The translations under genes and the position numbers were made by a program. The notes under the pieces are model-generated. The model saw only the letters and a list, made by a program, of their open reading frames with translations. It was not told the origin of the DNA and made no database searches. Below are positions 1 to 7,754 of a stretch of 15,494 nucleotides of DNA, one piece after another. The DNA comes from Cellvibrionaceae bacterium (GTDB lineage: Bacteria; Pseudomonadota; Gammaproteobacteria; Pseudomonadales; Cellvibrionaceae), in contig JAGKWQ010000022.1 of NCBI GenBank assembly GCA_021151825.1, positions 1-15,494 of the forward strand, read 5' to 3'. Positions within the stretch are counted from its first letter, which is position 1. Each line of letters starts with the position of its first letter.

Positions 1-107
1 CACACTTTGGTCAAAGCTGCGGTCAGAGTGGTTTTACCATGGTCAACGTGACCGATGGTGCCCACGTTGACGTGGGGCTTGTTACGTTCAAACTTTTCTT
101 TAGCCAC
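1..107 (-). CDS. tuf: Elongation factor EF-Tu, 5' end only (runs off the window)
   Basis: This is the N-terminal 35 codons of EF-Tu, the GTPase that delivers aminoacyl-tRNA to the ribosome. The start is GTG at 107-105, with a GGAGG ribosome site nine bases upstream (about 121-117). The protein begins M-A-K-E-K-F-E-R and carries the P-loop GHVDHGKT near residues 19-26, which identifies the family. It lies 34 bases after the fusA stop with no terminator between, so it is the last visible gene of the rpsL-rpsG-fusA-tuf unit. A second EF-Tu gene ends at the other side of the window, as usual for gammaproteobacteria, where the two copies are normally near identical. The remainder of the gene is outside the window. 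Confidence 0.97.
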   Translation of the reverse strand, partial: MAKEKFERNKPHVNVGTIGHVDHGKTTLTAALTKV

Positions 108-141
108 TTTTCTATTCCTCCAACAAGATGAAATATCAAAA

Positions 142-2262
142 CTATTCTTCGTACTTCTGCATTCTGCCCTTCGCCATCACTTCATCAGCGACATTGCGCG
201 AGGCCTCTTGGTACTTCAAGAACTCCATAGTGTAGGTTGCACGACCCTGAGTTGCAGAACGCAATGAGGTTGCATAACCAAACATTTCCCCCAGGGGAAC
301 TTCAGCGTTTACGATTTTACCGCTCACACTTTCATCCATACCCAGGATCATGCCGCGACGGCGGTTCAAATCACCCACCACGTCACCCATGTTTTCTTCT
401 GGCGTCACCACTTCGACTTTCATGATTGGCTCCAGCAGCACAGCGCCACCATATTGAGCCAATTTTTTGGTCGCCATAGAAGCGGCAATCTTAAATGCCA
501 TTTCTGACGAATCAACGTCATGGTAAGACCCATCAAACACAACAGCCTTCAAGCCCAGCAATGGATAGCCAGCAAGAACACCATTCTGCATTTGCTCAGC
601 GATCCCTTTTTGAATAGCCGGAACAAACTCTTTAGGGACCACACCACCAACAATCTCGTTTACAAATTCCAAGCCTTCAGCTGTTTCATCAGCACCAGGA
701 GAGAAGCGGATCCAGCAATGACCGTATTGACCGCGACCACCCGACTGGCGAACGAACTTACCTTCGATCTCACAGGTATTACGGATAGCCTCACGATAAG
801 CAACCTGAGGCTTACCAATGTTAGCCTCAACACCAAACTCACGACGCATGCGATCAACGATAATATCCAGATGCAACTCGCCCATGCCACCAATAATGGT
901 CTGCCCGGTCTCTTCATCTGTACGAACACGGAAAGATGGATCTTCTTGCGCCAACTTGCTTAACGCAACACCCATTTTTTCCTGATCAACTTTGGTTTTT
1001 GGCTCCACCGCAACGTGAATCACCGGCTCCGGGAAATCCATGCGCTCAAGAACAATAATATTATTCTGATCGCACAAGGTATCACCCGTTGTAGCGTCTT
1101 TCAGGCCAATTACCGCAGCAATATCACCCGCCAAAACCTCTTTAATCTCCGAACGCTGGTTAGCATGCATTTGCACCATGCGGCCAATACGCTCTCTTTT
1201 CTGCTTAACTGAGTTATATACCGCATCACCGGAGCTCAACATTCCGGAATAGACACGGATAAATGTCAAACTACCCACAAATGGATCGGTAGCAATCTTG
1301 AAAGCCAGCGCAGAAAAAGGGTCACTGTCGTTTGCATGACGCTCTGCAACAGTTTCGCCATCCTCAAGAACACCTTCAATTGCCTTAACTTCGGTAGGCG
1401 ATGGCAGGTATTCAATGACAGCATCCAGCATCGCCTGGACACCTTTGTTCTTAAAGGCCGAACCACCGATGACAGGAACGATTTCACCTGCCAATGTGCG
1501 CGCACGGATACCCGCCTTAACCTCAACCTCGGTGAGCTCTTCACCCCCCAGGTACTTCTCCATTAGCTCTTCGCTGGACTCCGCTGCCGACTCAACAATG
1601 AACTCGCGCATTTTTTTGCACTGCTCAACCAAATCAGCCGGGACATCTTCGTAGGCAAATGTCATCCCCTGGTCAGCTTCACTCCAAATGATGGCGCGCA
1701 TCTTTATCAGATCCACTACACCTTTGAATTGCTCTTCCGAACCGATAGTCATTTGCAATGGAACAGGATTGGCGCCCAAACGGGTTTTAAGCTGCTCAAC
1801 TACACGCAAATAACTAGCTCCGGTACGGTCCATCTTGTTAACAAACACCAAGCGAGGAACTTCGTATTTATTAGCCTGACGCCATACAGTTTCAGTTTGT
1901 GGCTGCACACCCGATGAGCCGCAAAGCACTACAACTGCACCATCAAGCACGCGCAACGAGCGCTCCACCTCAATGGTGAAATCTACGTGGCCGGGAGTAT
2001 CAATAACATTAATACGATGCTCATCAAACTGAGCCCCCATACCTTTCCAGAAAGTAGTAACAGCCGCAGAGGTAATAGTGATGCCGCGCTCTTGCTCCTG
2101 CACCATCCAGTCCGTAGTTGCAGCGCCATCATGCACTTCACCAATCTTATGCGATAGCCCGGTATAAAACAGTACGCGCTCAGTCGTAGTGGTCTTACCA
2201 GCATCGACATGCGCACAAATACCGATATTACGGTAGCGTGATATTGGGGTTTTACGTGCCAT
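142..2262 (-). CDS. fusA: Elongation factor G
   Basis: EF-G is the GTPase that drives translocation on the ribosome and, with RRF, helps recycle it. The 706-residue product is close to the 704 of E. coli. GTPase motifs are visible: AHVDAGKT at residues 17-24, RGITI in switch I, DTPGH near residue 90 and NKMD near 142. Domains II to V follow without a gap. The start ATG at 2262 has a GGA-containing site about ten bases upstream and matches the conserved start MARKTPISRYRNIGI. It is a normal EF-G; no sign of the EF-G2 paralogue or of truncation. It sits 91 bases after rpsG and 34 bases before tuf. The stop codon is TAG. Confidence 0.98.
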   Translation of the reverse strand: MARKTPISRYRNIGICAHVDAGKTTTTERVLFYTGLSHKIGEVHDGAATTDWMVQEQERGITITSAAVTTFWKGMGAQFDEHRINVIDTPGHVDFTIEVERSLRVLDGAVVVLCGSSGVQPQTETVWRQANKYEVPRLVFVNKMDRTGASYLRVVEQLKTRLGANPVPLQMTIGSEEQFKGVVDLIKMRAIIWSEADQGMTFAYEDVPADLVEQCKKMREFIVESAAESSEELMEKYLGGEELTEVEVKAGIRARTLAGEIVPVIGGSAFKNKGVQAMLDAVIEYLPSPTEVKAIEGVLEDGETVAERHANDSDPFSALAFKIATDPFVGSLTFIRVYSGMLSSGDAVYNSVKQKRERIGRMVQMHANQRSEIKEVLAGDIAAVIGLKDATTGDTLCDQNNIIVLERMDFPEPVIHVAVEPKTKVDQEKMGVALSKLAQEDPSFRVRTDEETGQTIIGGMGELHLDIIVDRMRREFGVEANIGKPQVAYREAIRNTCEIEGKFVRQSGGRGQYGHCWIRFSPGADETAEGLEFVNEIVGGVVPKEFVPAIQKGIAEQMQNGVLAGYPLLGLKAVVFDGSYHDVDSSEMAFKIAASMATKKLAQYGGAVLLEPIMKVEVVTPEENMGDVVGDLNRRRGMILGMDESVSGKIVNAEVPLGEMFGYATSLRSATQGRATYTMEFLKYQEASRNVADEVMAKGRMQKYEE

Positions 2263-2299
2263 TGCGGTGTTTCCGAAATCACCAGTACTTCAAAAAGGT

Positions 2300-2320
2300 A
2301 AAGGCAGCAATGCTGCCTTT
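2300..2320 (-). promoter_or_regulatory. Hairpin in the rpsG-fusA gap, possible attenuator
   Basis: A perfect 9-bp stem (AAAGGCAGC with GCTGCCTTT) has a three-base loop. On the minus strand it is followed by ACC and then five T, an interrupted T-run, so it could be a leaky terminator or a stability hairpin that sets fusA level relative to rpsG. The structure is seen; the function is inferred. Confidence 0.5.
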
Positions 2321-2353
2321 ATTCTTGCCCAGATAACGTGAAGCCACTTCCAC

Positions 2354-2824
2354 TTAAAAGCGGAAATGCGAGAACGCCTTGTTCGCTTCAGCCATGCGGT
2401 GAACGTCTTCACGCTTCTTAACCGCGGCACCTTTACCTTGAGCAGCATCCATCAACTCACCCGCCAAACGTGCCGGCATAGACTTCTCACCGCGCTTACG
2501 GGAGTAATCCACCAACCAGCGCATTGCCAAAGCGGTGCGACGTGATGCACGAACTTCAACTGGCACTTGATAAGTAGCACCGCCCACACGGCGAGACTTA
2601 ACCTCAACCAACGGGGCAATGTTTTCGAGAGCCTCAGAGAAAACCTCCAAAGGATCGCGATTTAATTTGGTTTTTACGATATCCATTGCGCCATAAATAA
2701 TGCGCTCTGCTACCGATTTTTTACCACTGATCATCACGTGGTTCATGAACTTTGCCAGAGTCACGTTACCGAACTTTGGATCCGGCAGCGTGTCGCGTTT
2801 GGCGACGACTCGTCTTCTTGGCAT
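2354..2824 (-). CDS. rpsG: 30S ribosomal protein S7
   Basis: S7 is a primary 16S rRNA-binding protein that organises the head of the 30S subunit near the E site. The 156-residue product is full length and begins MPRRRVVAKR, with the conserved segments PDPKFGN, ISGKKSVAE and RRVGGATYQVPVEV. The ATG at 2824 has a GAGAGG ribosome site about nine bases upstream. It follows the damaged rpsL by 135 bases and precedes fusA by 91 bases. In enterobacteria S7 represses its own operon by binding the rpsL-rpsG intergenic RNA; whether that occurs here is not shown, although the gap is structured. Confidence 0.98.
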   Translation of the reverse strand: MPRRRVVAKRDTLPDPKFGNVTLAKFMNHVMISGKKSVAERIIYGAMDIVKTKLNRDPLEVFSEALENIAPLVEVKSRRVGGATYQVPVEVRASRRTALAMRWLVDYSRKRGEKSMPARLAGELMDAAQGKGAAVKKREDVHRMAEANKAFSHFRF

Positions 2825-2959
2825 TTTAATAGCCTCTCTTCAGGGATTTTCCAAGACAACCCTATAAACCCTATTGCTTATAGCTTGCTTGGCCTTACTC
2901 GGTAGTAAACCGAAAACTTAAACAACCTAAATTAAGCGGCGGATAAAATCCGCCCACTA
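2825..2959 (-). promoter_or_regulatory. rpsL-rpsG intergenic region with two hairpins
   Basis: This 135-base gap holds a perfect 6-bp GGCGGA/TCCGCC stem with a five-base loop (2938-2954), just after the rpsL stop, and a weaker 6-bp CTATAA/TTATAG stem with a ten-base loop (2862-2883). Neither has a proper T-run. In E. coli the equivalent gap is the S7 autorepression target. The position suggests a similar role, but I cannot match a specific S7-binding motif. Confidence 0.4.
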
Positions 2960-3144
2960 TTACTTAGGACGTTTCGCACCGTATTTGGAGCGACCTTGTT
3001 TACGCTTGGCAACACCGGAAGTATCCAGTGAACCGCGTACAGTGTGGTAACGCACACCTGGCAAGTCTTTAACAGAGCTGGAACGTCACTCTTGTCTACG
3101 ATGGGTTTTCTTGGCTTACGAATCAATTGATTGATCGTTGGCAT
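2960..3144 (-). pseudogene. rpsL: 30S ribosomal protein S12, internally deleted and frameshifted
   Basis: S12 is the decoding-centre protein of the 30S subunit. The start is ATG at 3144, with GGAG about eight bases upstream. The first 24 codons give a normal S12 N-terminus, MPTINQLIRKPRK onward to KSDVPAL. At about 3073-3076 the frame breaks. The S12 C-terminus continues in another frame for 37 codons, from VKDLPGVRYHTVRG to SKYGAKRPK, and ends at TAA 2962-2960. Against the usual 123-124 residues about 62 codons are missing, including the PNSA loop and lysine 43, while lysine 88 (KDLPG) remains. The implied deletion is about 187 bases. Translation from the ATG reads nonsense after residue 24. 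This may be an assembly deletion; a functional S12 cannot be made from this copy. Confidence 0.93.
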
Positions 3145-3167
3145 GAAAACAAACTCCATAGATATAC

Positions 3168-3243
3168 GCCTTCATCACGAAGGCAGGTTTAAGAAAGCGG
3201 CTTATCAAAAAATAGACCTGCTTCCCACTTGGGTAAAAGTGGG
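3168..3243 (-). promoter_or_regulatory. Structured 5' leader of the rpsL unit
   Basis: Between the promoter and rpsL are three possible stems. CCCACTT/AAGTGGG (3224-3243, six-base loop) begins almost at the expected transcription start. GCCTTC/GAAGGC (3168-3184) lies nearer the gene. GCAGGT/ACCTGC (3183-3188 with 3216-3221) overlaps the second stem by two bases, so those two partly exclude each other. The pairings are seen; a stabilising 5' stem or a switch in the leader is an inference. Confidence 0.4.
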
Positions 3244-3249
3244 TGGCGC

Positions 3250-3278
3250 ATTGTAAAGATGCTCCCCCCCACCGTCAA
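3250..3278 (-). promoter_or_regulatory. Sigma70-type promoter of the str unit (rpsL-rpsG-fusA-tuf)
   Basis: On the minus strand there is a -35 box TTGACG (3278-3273), a 17-base spacer and a -10 box TACAAT (3255-3250). Each box has one mismatch to consensus and the spacing is optimal. The sequence after the -10 is GC-rich (GCGCCACCC), typical of promoters under stringent control. The promoter lies just after the rpoC terminator and about 100 bases before rpsL. The spacer contains a run of seven G. Confidence 0.85.
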
Positions 3279-3327
3279 GGCAAACCCCGCTTATTTAATA
3301 GACATAAAGCAATTTGCTAAACGCTGA

Positions 3328-3360
3328 TAAAAAAGCAAGGCTGGGGTTGCCAGCCTTGCT
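3328..3360 (-). terminator. Rho-independent terminator after rpoC
   Basis: A perfect 11-bp stem (AGCAAGGCTGG with CCAGCCTTGCT, five-base loop) is followed directly by six T on the minus strand. It lies 55 bases after the rpoC stop and just before the str promoter, so it ends the rplKAJL-rpoBC transcription unit. Confidence 0.95.
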
Positions 3361-3371
3361 CGGGATTTGCA

Positions 3372-3393
3372 GTGGAAATCCTACGATTTCCAC
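3372..3393 (-). other. Extra hairpin between the rpoC stop and the terminator
   Basis: A perfect 9-bp inverted repeat (GTGGAAATC with GATTTCCAC, four-base loop CTAC) lies 21 bases after the rpoC stop. It has no T-run of its own. It probably shields the 3' end of the mRNA or helps RNA polymerase pause before the terminator; this is inferred from position. Confidence 0.6.
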
Positions 3394-3414
3394 ACCTCAG
3401 CAAAATATCCAGTA

Positions 3415-6400
3415 TTAATTAATGCTGGATTTCAGCGCTTCGGTTAATGCTGCTTCAACGTCTTCTGCACTTACACCAACATCCTGATTGGCCGCCTCTT
3501 CGCGACGACGCTTGCGGTCGGAGTGATACGCCAACCCGGTACCTGCAGGAATCAAACGACCAACAACCACGTTTTCTTTCAGTCCGCGCAGGGTATCTTT
3601 CTTACCAGTTACCGCTGCTTCAGTCAGAACGCGGGTAGTTTCCTGGAAGGATGCCGCAGAAATAAACGATTCTGTTGCCAGAGATGCCTTGGTAATACCC
3701 AGCAACTGACGCTCATAGTTGGCTGGTTGACGAGCTTCTGCACGCAGCTTCTCGTTTTCCTCCAACACCTGGTTATATTCAACTTGTTCGCCTTTCACAA
3801 AAGTAGAATCACCCATAGTAGTGATTTCCACTTTACGCAGCATTTGACGAACGATAGTTTCAATGTGCTTATCGTTAATCTTCACGCCTTGCAGACGATA
3901 AACGTCCTGAATTTCGTTGGTAATGTAACGCGCCAACGCCTCAACACCTTGCAGACGCAAAATATCGTGCGGGTTCGCTGGACCATCAGATACAACTTCA
4001 CCCTTCGCAACCATTTCACCTTCAAACACGGTCAATTGGCGATGCTTCGGAATCAGAACCTCATAATGGGTTGAACCATCATCCAGCACCTGGCCATCGG
4101 TCGGAGTGATAATCAAGCGGCGCTTGCCCTTGGTTTCTTTACCAAAGCTCACAGTACCGGAGATTTCCGCCAGGATTGACGGTTCTTTCGGACGACGAGC
4201 TTCGAACAAGTCAGCAACGCGCGGCAGACCACCGGTGATGTCACGGGTCTTCGAACCCTCTTGTGGGATACGCGCAATAATGTCGCCCACGTTAATAATG
4301 TCGCTGTTGTTGATACTCAGGATTGCTTTCGCCGGAAGCATGTAGTGCGCAGGTACGTTGGTGTTAGCCAGGAACAGCTCTTTACCTTTGGCATCTACCA
4401 ACGTTACTGCAGGACGCAAATCTTTACCTGCTGATGGACGCTCTGCGGGATCCAGAATTTCGATAGAACTCAAACCAGTCAATTCGTCGGTTTGACGACG
4501 GATAGAAAGACCGTCTTCCATACCAGAGAACGCAACAGTACCTGCCACTTCCGATACGATCGGGTGAGTATGCGGATCCCATTTAGCAATGATTTGGCCA
4601 CCTTTTACCGCTTCGCCATCTTTAACGGTGATCAACGCACCATAAGGAATCTTGTAACGCTCACGCTCGCGACCGCTGCTGTCGGCAATTGCCAACTCGC
4701 CGGAACGGGAAACTGCAACCAAGTTGCCGGCGGGATTACTCACAACTTTAACGTTGAGCAAACGAACAGTACCTTCTTGTTTAACTTGTACGCTATCTGC
4801 CGCAGACGCTCGCGATGCCGCACCACCAATGTGGAAGGTACGCATGGTCAGCTGGGTACCTGGTTCACCGATTGACTGGGCTGCGATAACACCAACTGCT
4901 TCACCCACGTTAACGCGATGACCACGAGCCAGATCACGGCCGTAACACATAGAACAAATACCGCTGCGTGCTTCACAGGTAATTGGTGAGCGCACCAGCA
5001 CTTCATCAATACCCATAGCTTCAACGCGCTCAACCCAGGCTTCATCAATCATGGTGCCAGCAGGAACCAGGATTTCATCGGTGCCAGGACGAATAACGTC
5101 GCGCGCAATAATACGGCCGAGGATACGGTCCCCCAGAGATTCGATAACGTCGCCGCCTTCGATTACCGGTGACATGGTCAAACCTTCATCGGTACCACAG
5201 TCGATAGCAGTTACTACCAGATCTTGCGCAACGTCAACCAAACGACGAGTCAAGTAACCGGAGTTTGCGGTCTTCAATGCGGTATCCGCCAAACCTTTAC
5301 GCGCACCGTGCGTCGAGATGAAGTACTGGAGTACGTTCAAACCTTCACGGAAGTTCGCTTTAATTGGAGTCTCGATGATCGAGCCATCCGGACGCGCCAT
5401 CAAACCACGCATACCTGCCAACTGACGGATCTGGGCGGGCGAGCCACGCGCACCTGAGTCAGCGTACATAAATACCGAGTTAAATGACGGTTGTAATTCC
5501 TCAACGCCATCGCGATTGATAACGGCTTCTTTGGAAATACCTTCCATCATCGATTTGGCAACCAAATCGTTAGCACGCGACCAAATGTCGATAACCTTGT
5601 TGTATTTCTCACCCTGAGTCACAAGACCTGAGGCGTATTGGGTTTCGATTTCTTTTACTTCAGCATCAGCGCGACCAATGATGTCGGCTTTGGCAGCAGG
5701 GATAGTAAAGTCGTTTACACCGATGGATGAGCCGGACTTGGTAGAAAAGTCGTAACCCATGTACATCAAACGGTCAGCGAAAATTACGGTCGCCTTCAAA
5801 CCCACTACGCGATAGCAGTAGTTAATCGCGGCAGAAATTGCCTTCTTAACCATTGGGCGGTTAATCATTTCCAGTGGCATGCCAGGAGGGACGATTTCCC
5901 ACAACAACACACGGCCGACAGTAGTTTGCACCAGTTTGATTTCGCTGGTTTTCTCACCTTCAGGGCCAATCAACGTCTCGGACAAACGCACTTTAATACG
6001 CGCCTGCAAGTCAACTTGCTTGGAGTAATACGCACGTGACACTTCTGCAGTATCCGCAAACACCATGTTTTCGCCTTTAGCGTTTACACGGTCGCGAGTC
6101 ATCCAATACAACCCCAATACCACGTCTTGCGACGGAACGATAATTGGTTCGCCGGAAGCAGGAGAAAGAATGTTGTTGGTGGACATCATCAGCGCACGCG
6201 CTTCCAACTGGGCTTCAATAGTCAGCGGAACGTGAACTGCCATCTGGTCACCGTCGAAGTCGGCGTTGTACGCAGAACAAACGAGCGGGTGCAGTTGGAT
6301 TGCTTTACCTTCAATCAGCACCGGCTCAAACGCCTGGATACCAAGACGGTGAAGTGTTGGTGCACGGTTCAGCAGTACCGGATGCTCGCGAATTACTTCG

Positions 6401-7638
6401 TCGAGAATATCCCATACCACGGCCTCTTCACGCTCAACCATTTTCTTGGCGGCTTTAATTGTGGTTGCCAAACCGCGCAATTCGAGTTTGCTGAAAATAA
6501 ACGGCTTGAACAATTCCAATGCCATCTTTTTCGGCAGACCGCACTGGTGCAGACGCAGGGTTGGACCTACCACGATTACCGAACGACCGGAGTAGTCAAC
6601 GCGCTTGCCGAGCAGGTTTTGACGGAAACGACCTTGCTTACCTTTGATCATATCTGCCAAAGACTTCAGCGGACGCTTGTTCGAACCGGTAATTGCACGA
6701 CCGCGACGACCGTTATCCAACAATGCATCTACTGCTTCTTGCAGCATACGCTTTTCGTTGCGCACGATAATATCCGGCGCATTCAGATCCAACAGGCGCT
6801 TCAAACGGTTGTTACGGTTGATCACGCGACGGTACAAATCGTTCAGGTCAGACGTTGCAAAACGGCCACCATCCAATGGAACCAATGGACGCAAATCTGG
6901 CGGCAATACTGGCAACACTTCCATTACCATCCACTCCGGCTTGTTGCCAGAGAAGAAGAATGCTTCCAAAAGCTTCAGTCGCTTGGAGTATTTCTTGATT
7001 TTGGTTTCGCTGGTGGTGTTTGGAATTTCTTCGCGCAAGCGCTGAATTTCTGATTCCAGATCAATAGCACGCATCAGAGTCTGAATAGCTTCAGCACCCA
7101 TTTGGGCTTCGAACTCATCACCAAACTCTTCCATCGCTTCGAAGTATTGCTCGTCAGTGAGCAATTGGCCGCGCTCCAGCGTAGTCATACCAGGCTCGGT
7201 CACTACATAGGATTCAAAATAGAGCACGCGCTCGATATCACGCAGGGTCATATCCAGCAACAAACCAATACGACTCGGCAGTGACTTCAGGAACCAGATG
7301 TGAGCAACCGGGCTTGCCAGCTCAATGTGACCCATGCGCTCACGGCGCACTTTAGCCAGGGTCACTTCAACGCCACACTTTTCACAAATAATGCCGCGAT
7401 GCTTCATGCGCTTGTACTTACCGCACAAACATTCGTAATCTTTTACCGGACCAAAGATCTTGGCGCAGAACAGACCTTCACGCTCAGGCTTGAAGGTACG
7501 GTAGTTAATGGTTTCTGGCTTTTTCACTTCGCCAAAGGACCATGAACGAATCATTTCAGGTGATGCCAAGCTAATACGAATAGAGTCGAACTCTTCGACT
7601 TGTCCCTGGGACTTGAGCAAATTCAGTAAGTCTTTCAA
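3415..7638 (-). CDS. rpoC: RNA polymerase subunit beta'
   Basis: Beta' carries the catalytic magnesium site of RNA polymerase. I place the start at TTG 7638-7636: it has AGGAG eight bases upstream and gives MKDLLNLLK as in relatives. A frame from ATG 7674 would add 12 poorly conserved residues and has no good ribosome site. With TTG the product is 1407 residues, the E. coli length. Zinc site 1 cysteines fall at 70, 72, 85 and 88. The catalytic NADFDGDQM is near residue 460. The bridge helix and trigger-loop region (ARGSPAQIRQLAGMRGLMARPDGSIIETPIK) and the second zinc site (AIDCGTDEG, then CEARSGICSMC) are present. The gene follows rpoB by 116 bases and is closed by a strong terminator. It appears intact. 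Confidence 0.97.
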   Translation of the reverse strand: MKDLLNLLKSQGQVEEFDSIRISLASPEMIRSWSFGEVKKPETINYRTFKPEREGLFCAKIFGPVKDYECLCGKYKRMKHRGIICEKCGVEVTLAKVRRERMGHIELASPVAHIWFLKSLPSRIGLLLDMTLRDIERVLYFESYVVTEPGMTTLERGQLLTDEQYFEAMEEFGDEFEAQMGAEAIQTLMRAIDLESEIQRLREEIPNTTSETKIKKYSKRLKLLEAFFFSGNKPEWMVMEVLPVLPPDLRPLVPLDGGRFATSDLNDLYRRVINRNNRLKRLLDLNAPDIIVRNEKRMLQEAVDALLDNGRRGRAITGSNKRPLKSLADMIKGKQGRFRQNLLGKRVDYSGRSVIVVGPTLRLHQCGLPKKMALELFKPFIFSKLELRGLATTIKAAKKMVEREEAVVWDILDEVIREHPVLLNRAPTLHRLGIQAFEPVLIEGKAIQLHPLVCSAYNADFDGDQMAVHVPLTIEAQLEARALMMSTNNILSPASGEPIIVPSQDVVLGLYWMTRDRVNAKGENMVFADTAEVSRAYYSKQVDLQARIKVRLSETLIGPEGEKTSEIKLVQTTVGRVLLWEIVPPGMPLEMINRPMVKKAISAAINYCYRVVGLKATVIFADRLMYMGYDFSTKSGSSIGVNDFTIPAAKADIIGRADAEVKEIETQYASGLVTQGEKYNKVIDIWSRANDLVAKSMMEGISKEAVINRDGVEELQPSFNSVFMYADSGARGSPAQIRQLAGMRGLMARPDGSIIETPIKANFREGLNVLQYFISTHGARKGLADTALKTANSGYLTRRLVDVAQDLVVTAIDCGTDEGLTMSPVIEGGDVIESLGDRILGRIIARDVIRPGTDEILVPAGTMIDEAWVERVEAMGIDEVLVRSPITCEARSGICSMCYGRDLARGHRVNVGEAVGVIAAQSIGEPGTQLTMRTFHIGGAASRASAADSVQVKQEGTVRLLNVKVVSNPAGNLVAVSRSGELAIADSSGRERERYKIPYGALITVKDGEAVKGGQIIAKWDPHTHPIVSEVAGTVAFSGMEDGLSIRRQTDELTGLSSIEILDPAERPSAGKDLRPAVTLVDAKGKELFLANTNVPAHYMLPAKAILSINNSDIINVGDIIARIPQEGSKTRDITGGLPRVADLFEARRPKEPSILAEISGTVSFGKETKGKRRLIITPTDGQVLDDGSTHYEVLIPKHRQLTVFEGEMVAKGEVVSDGPANPHDILRLQGVEALARYITNEIQDVYRLQGVKINDKHIETIVRQMLRKVEITTMGDSTFVKGEQVEYNQVLEENEKLRAEARQPANYERQLLGITKASLATESFISAASFQETTRVLTEAAVTGKKDTLRGLKENVVVGRLIPAGTGLAYHSDRKRRREEAANQDVGVSAEDVEAALTEALKSSIN

Positions 7639-7716
7639 GGCGCTTTCTCCTGTGGGCTCCGGGGGAGCTTTCATTAAACTTCTAGGCGAATTCTTTGGTG
7701 TTCAATTCCGGGTATA

Positions 7717-7742
7717 CAACTGGAGCTTTTAAGCCCCAGTTG
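7717..7742 (-). other. Strong hairpin in the rpoB-rpoC gap
   Basis: CAACTGGGGCTT pairs with AAGCTCCAGTTG almost without loop, about 11-12 bp with one G-U pair, starting 12 bases after the rpoB stop. No T-run follows, so it is not a terminator. A role in mRNA processing or stability between the two cistrons is inferred. Confidence 0.6.
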
Positions 7743-7754
7743 TAAAGCCGAGCA

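Noticed and set aside
520..963. 147-codon plus-strand open frame opposite fusA
   Set aside because: Antisense shadow of a highly conserved gene, with no domain or neighbouring support.
2932..3159. 75-codon frame over rpsL taken as a novel small protein
   Set aside because: Its first part is S12 residues 1-24 and the rest is the S12 C-terminus read in the wrong frame; its ATG at 3159 overlaps the rpsL ribosome site.
6127..7053. 308-codon plus-strand open frame opposite rpoC
   Set aside because: It lies wholly antisense to the conserved core of rpoC, has no recognisable domain and is explained by the codon pattern of the real gene.
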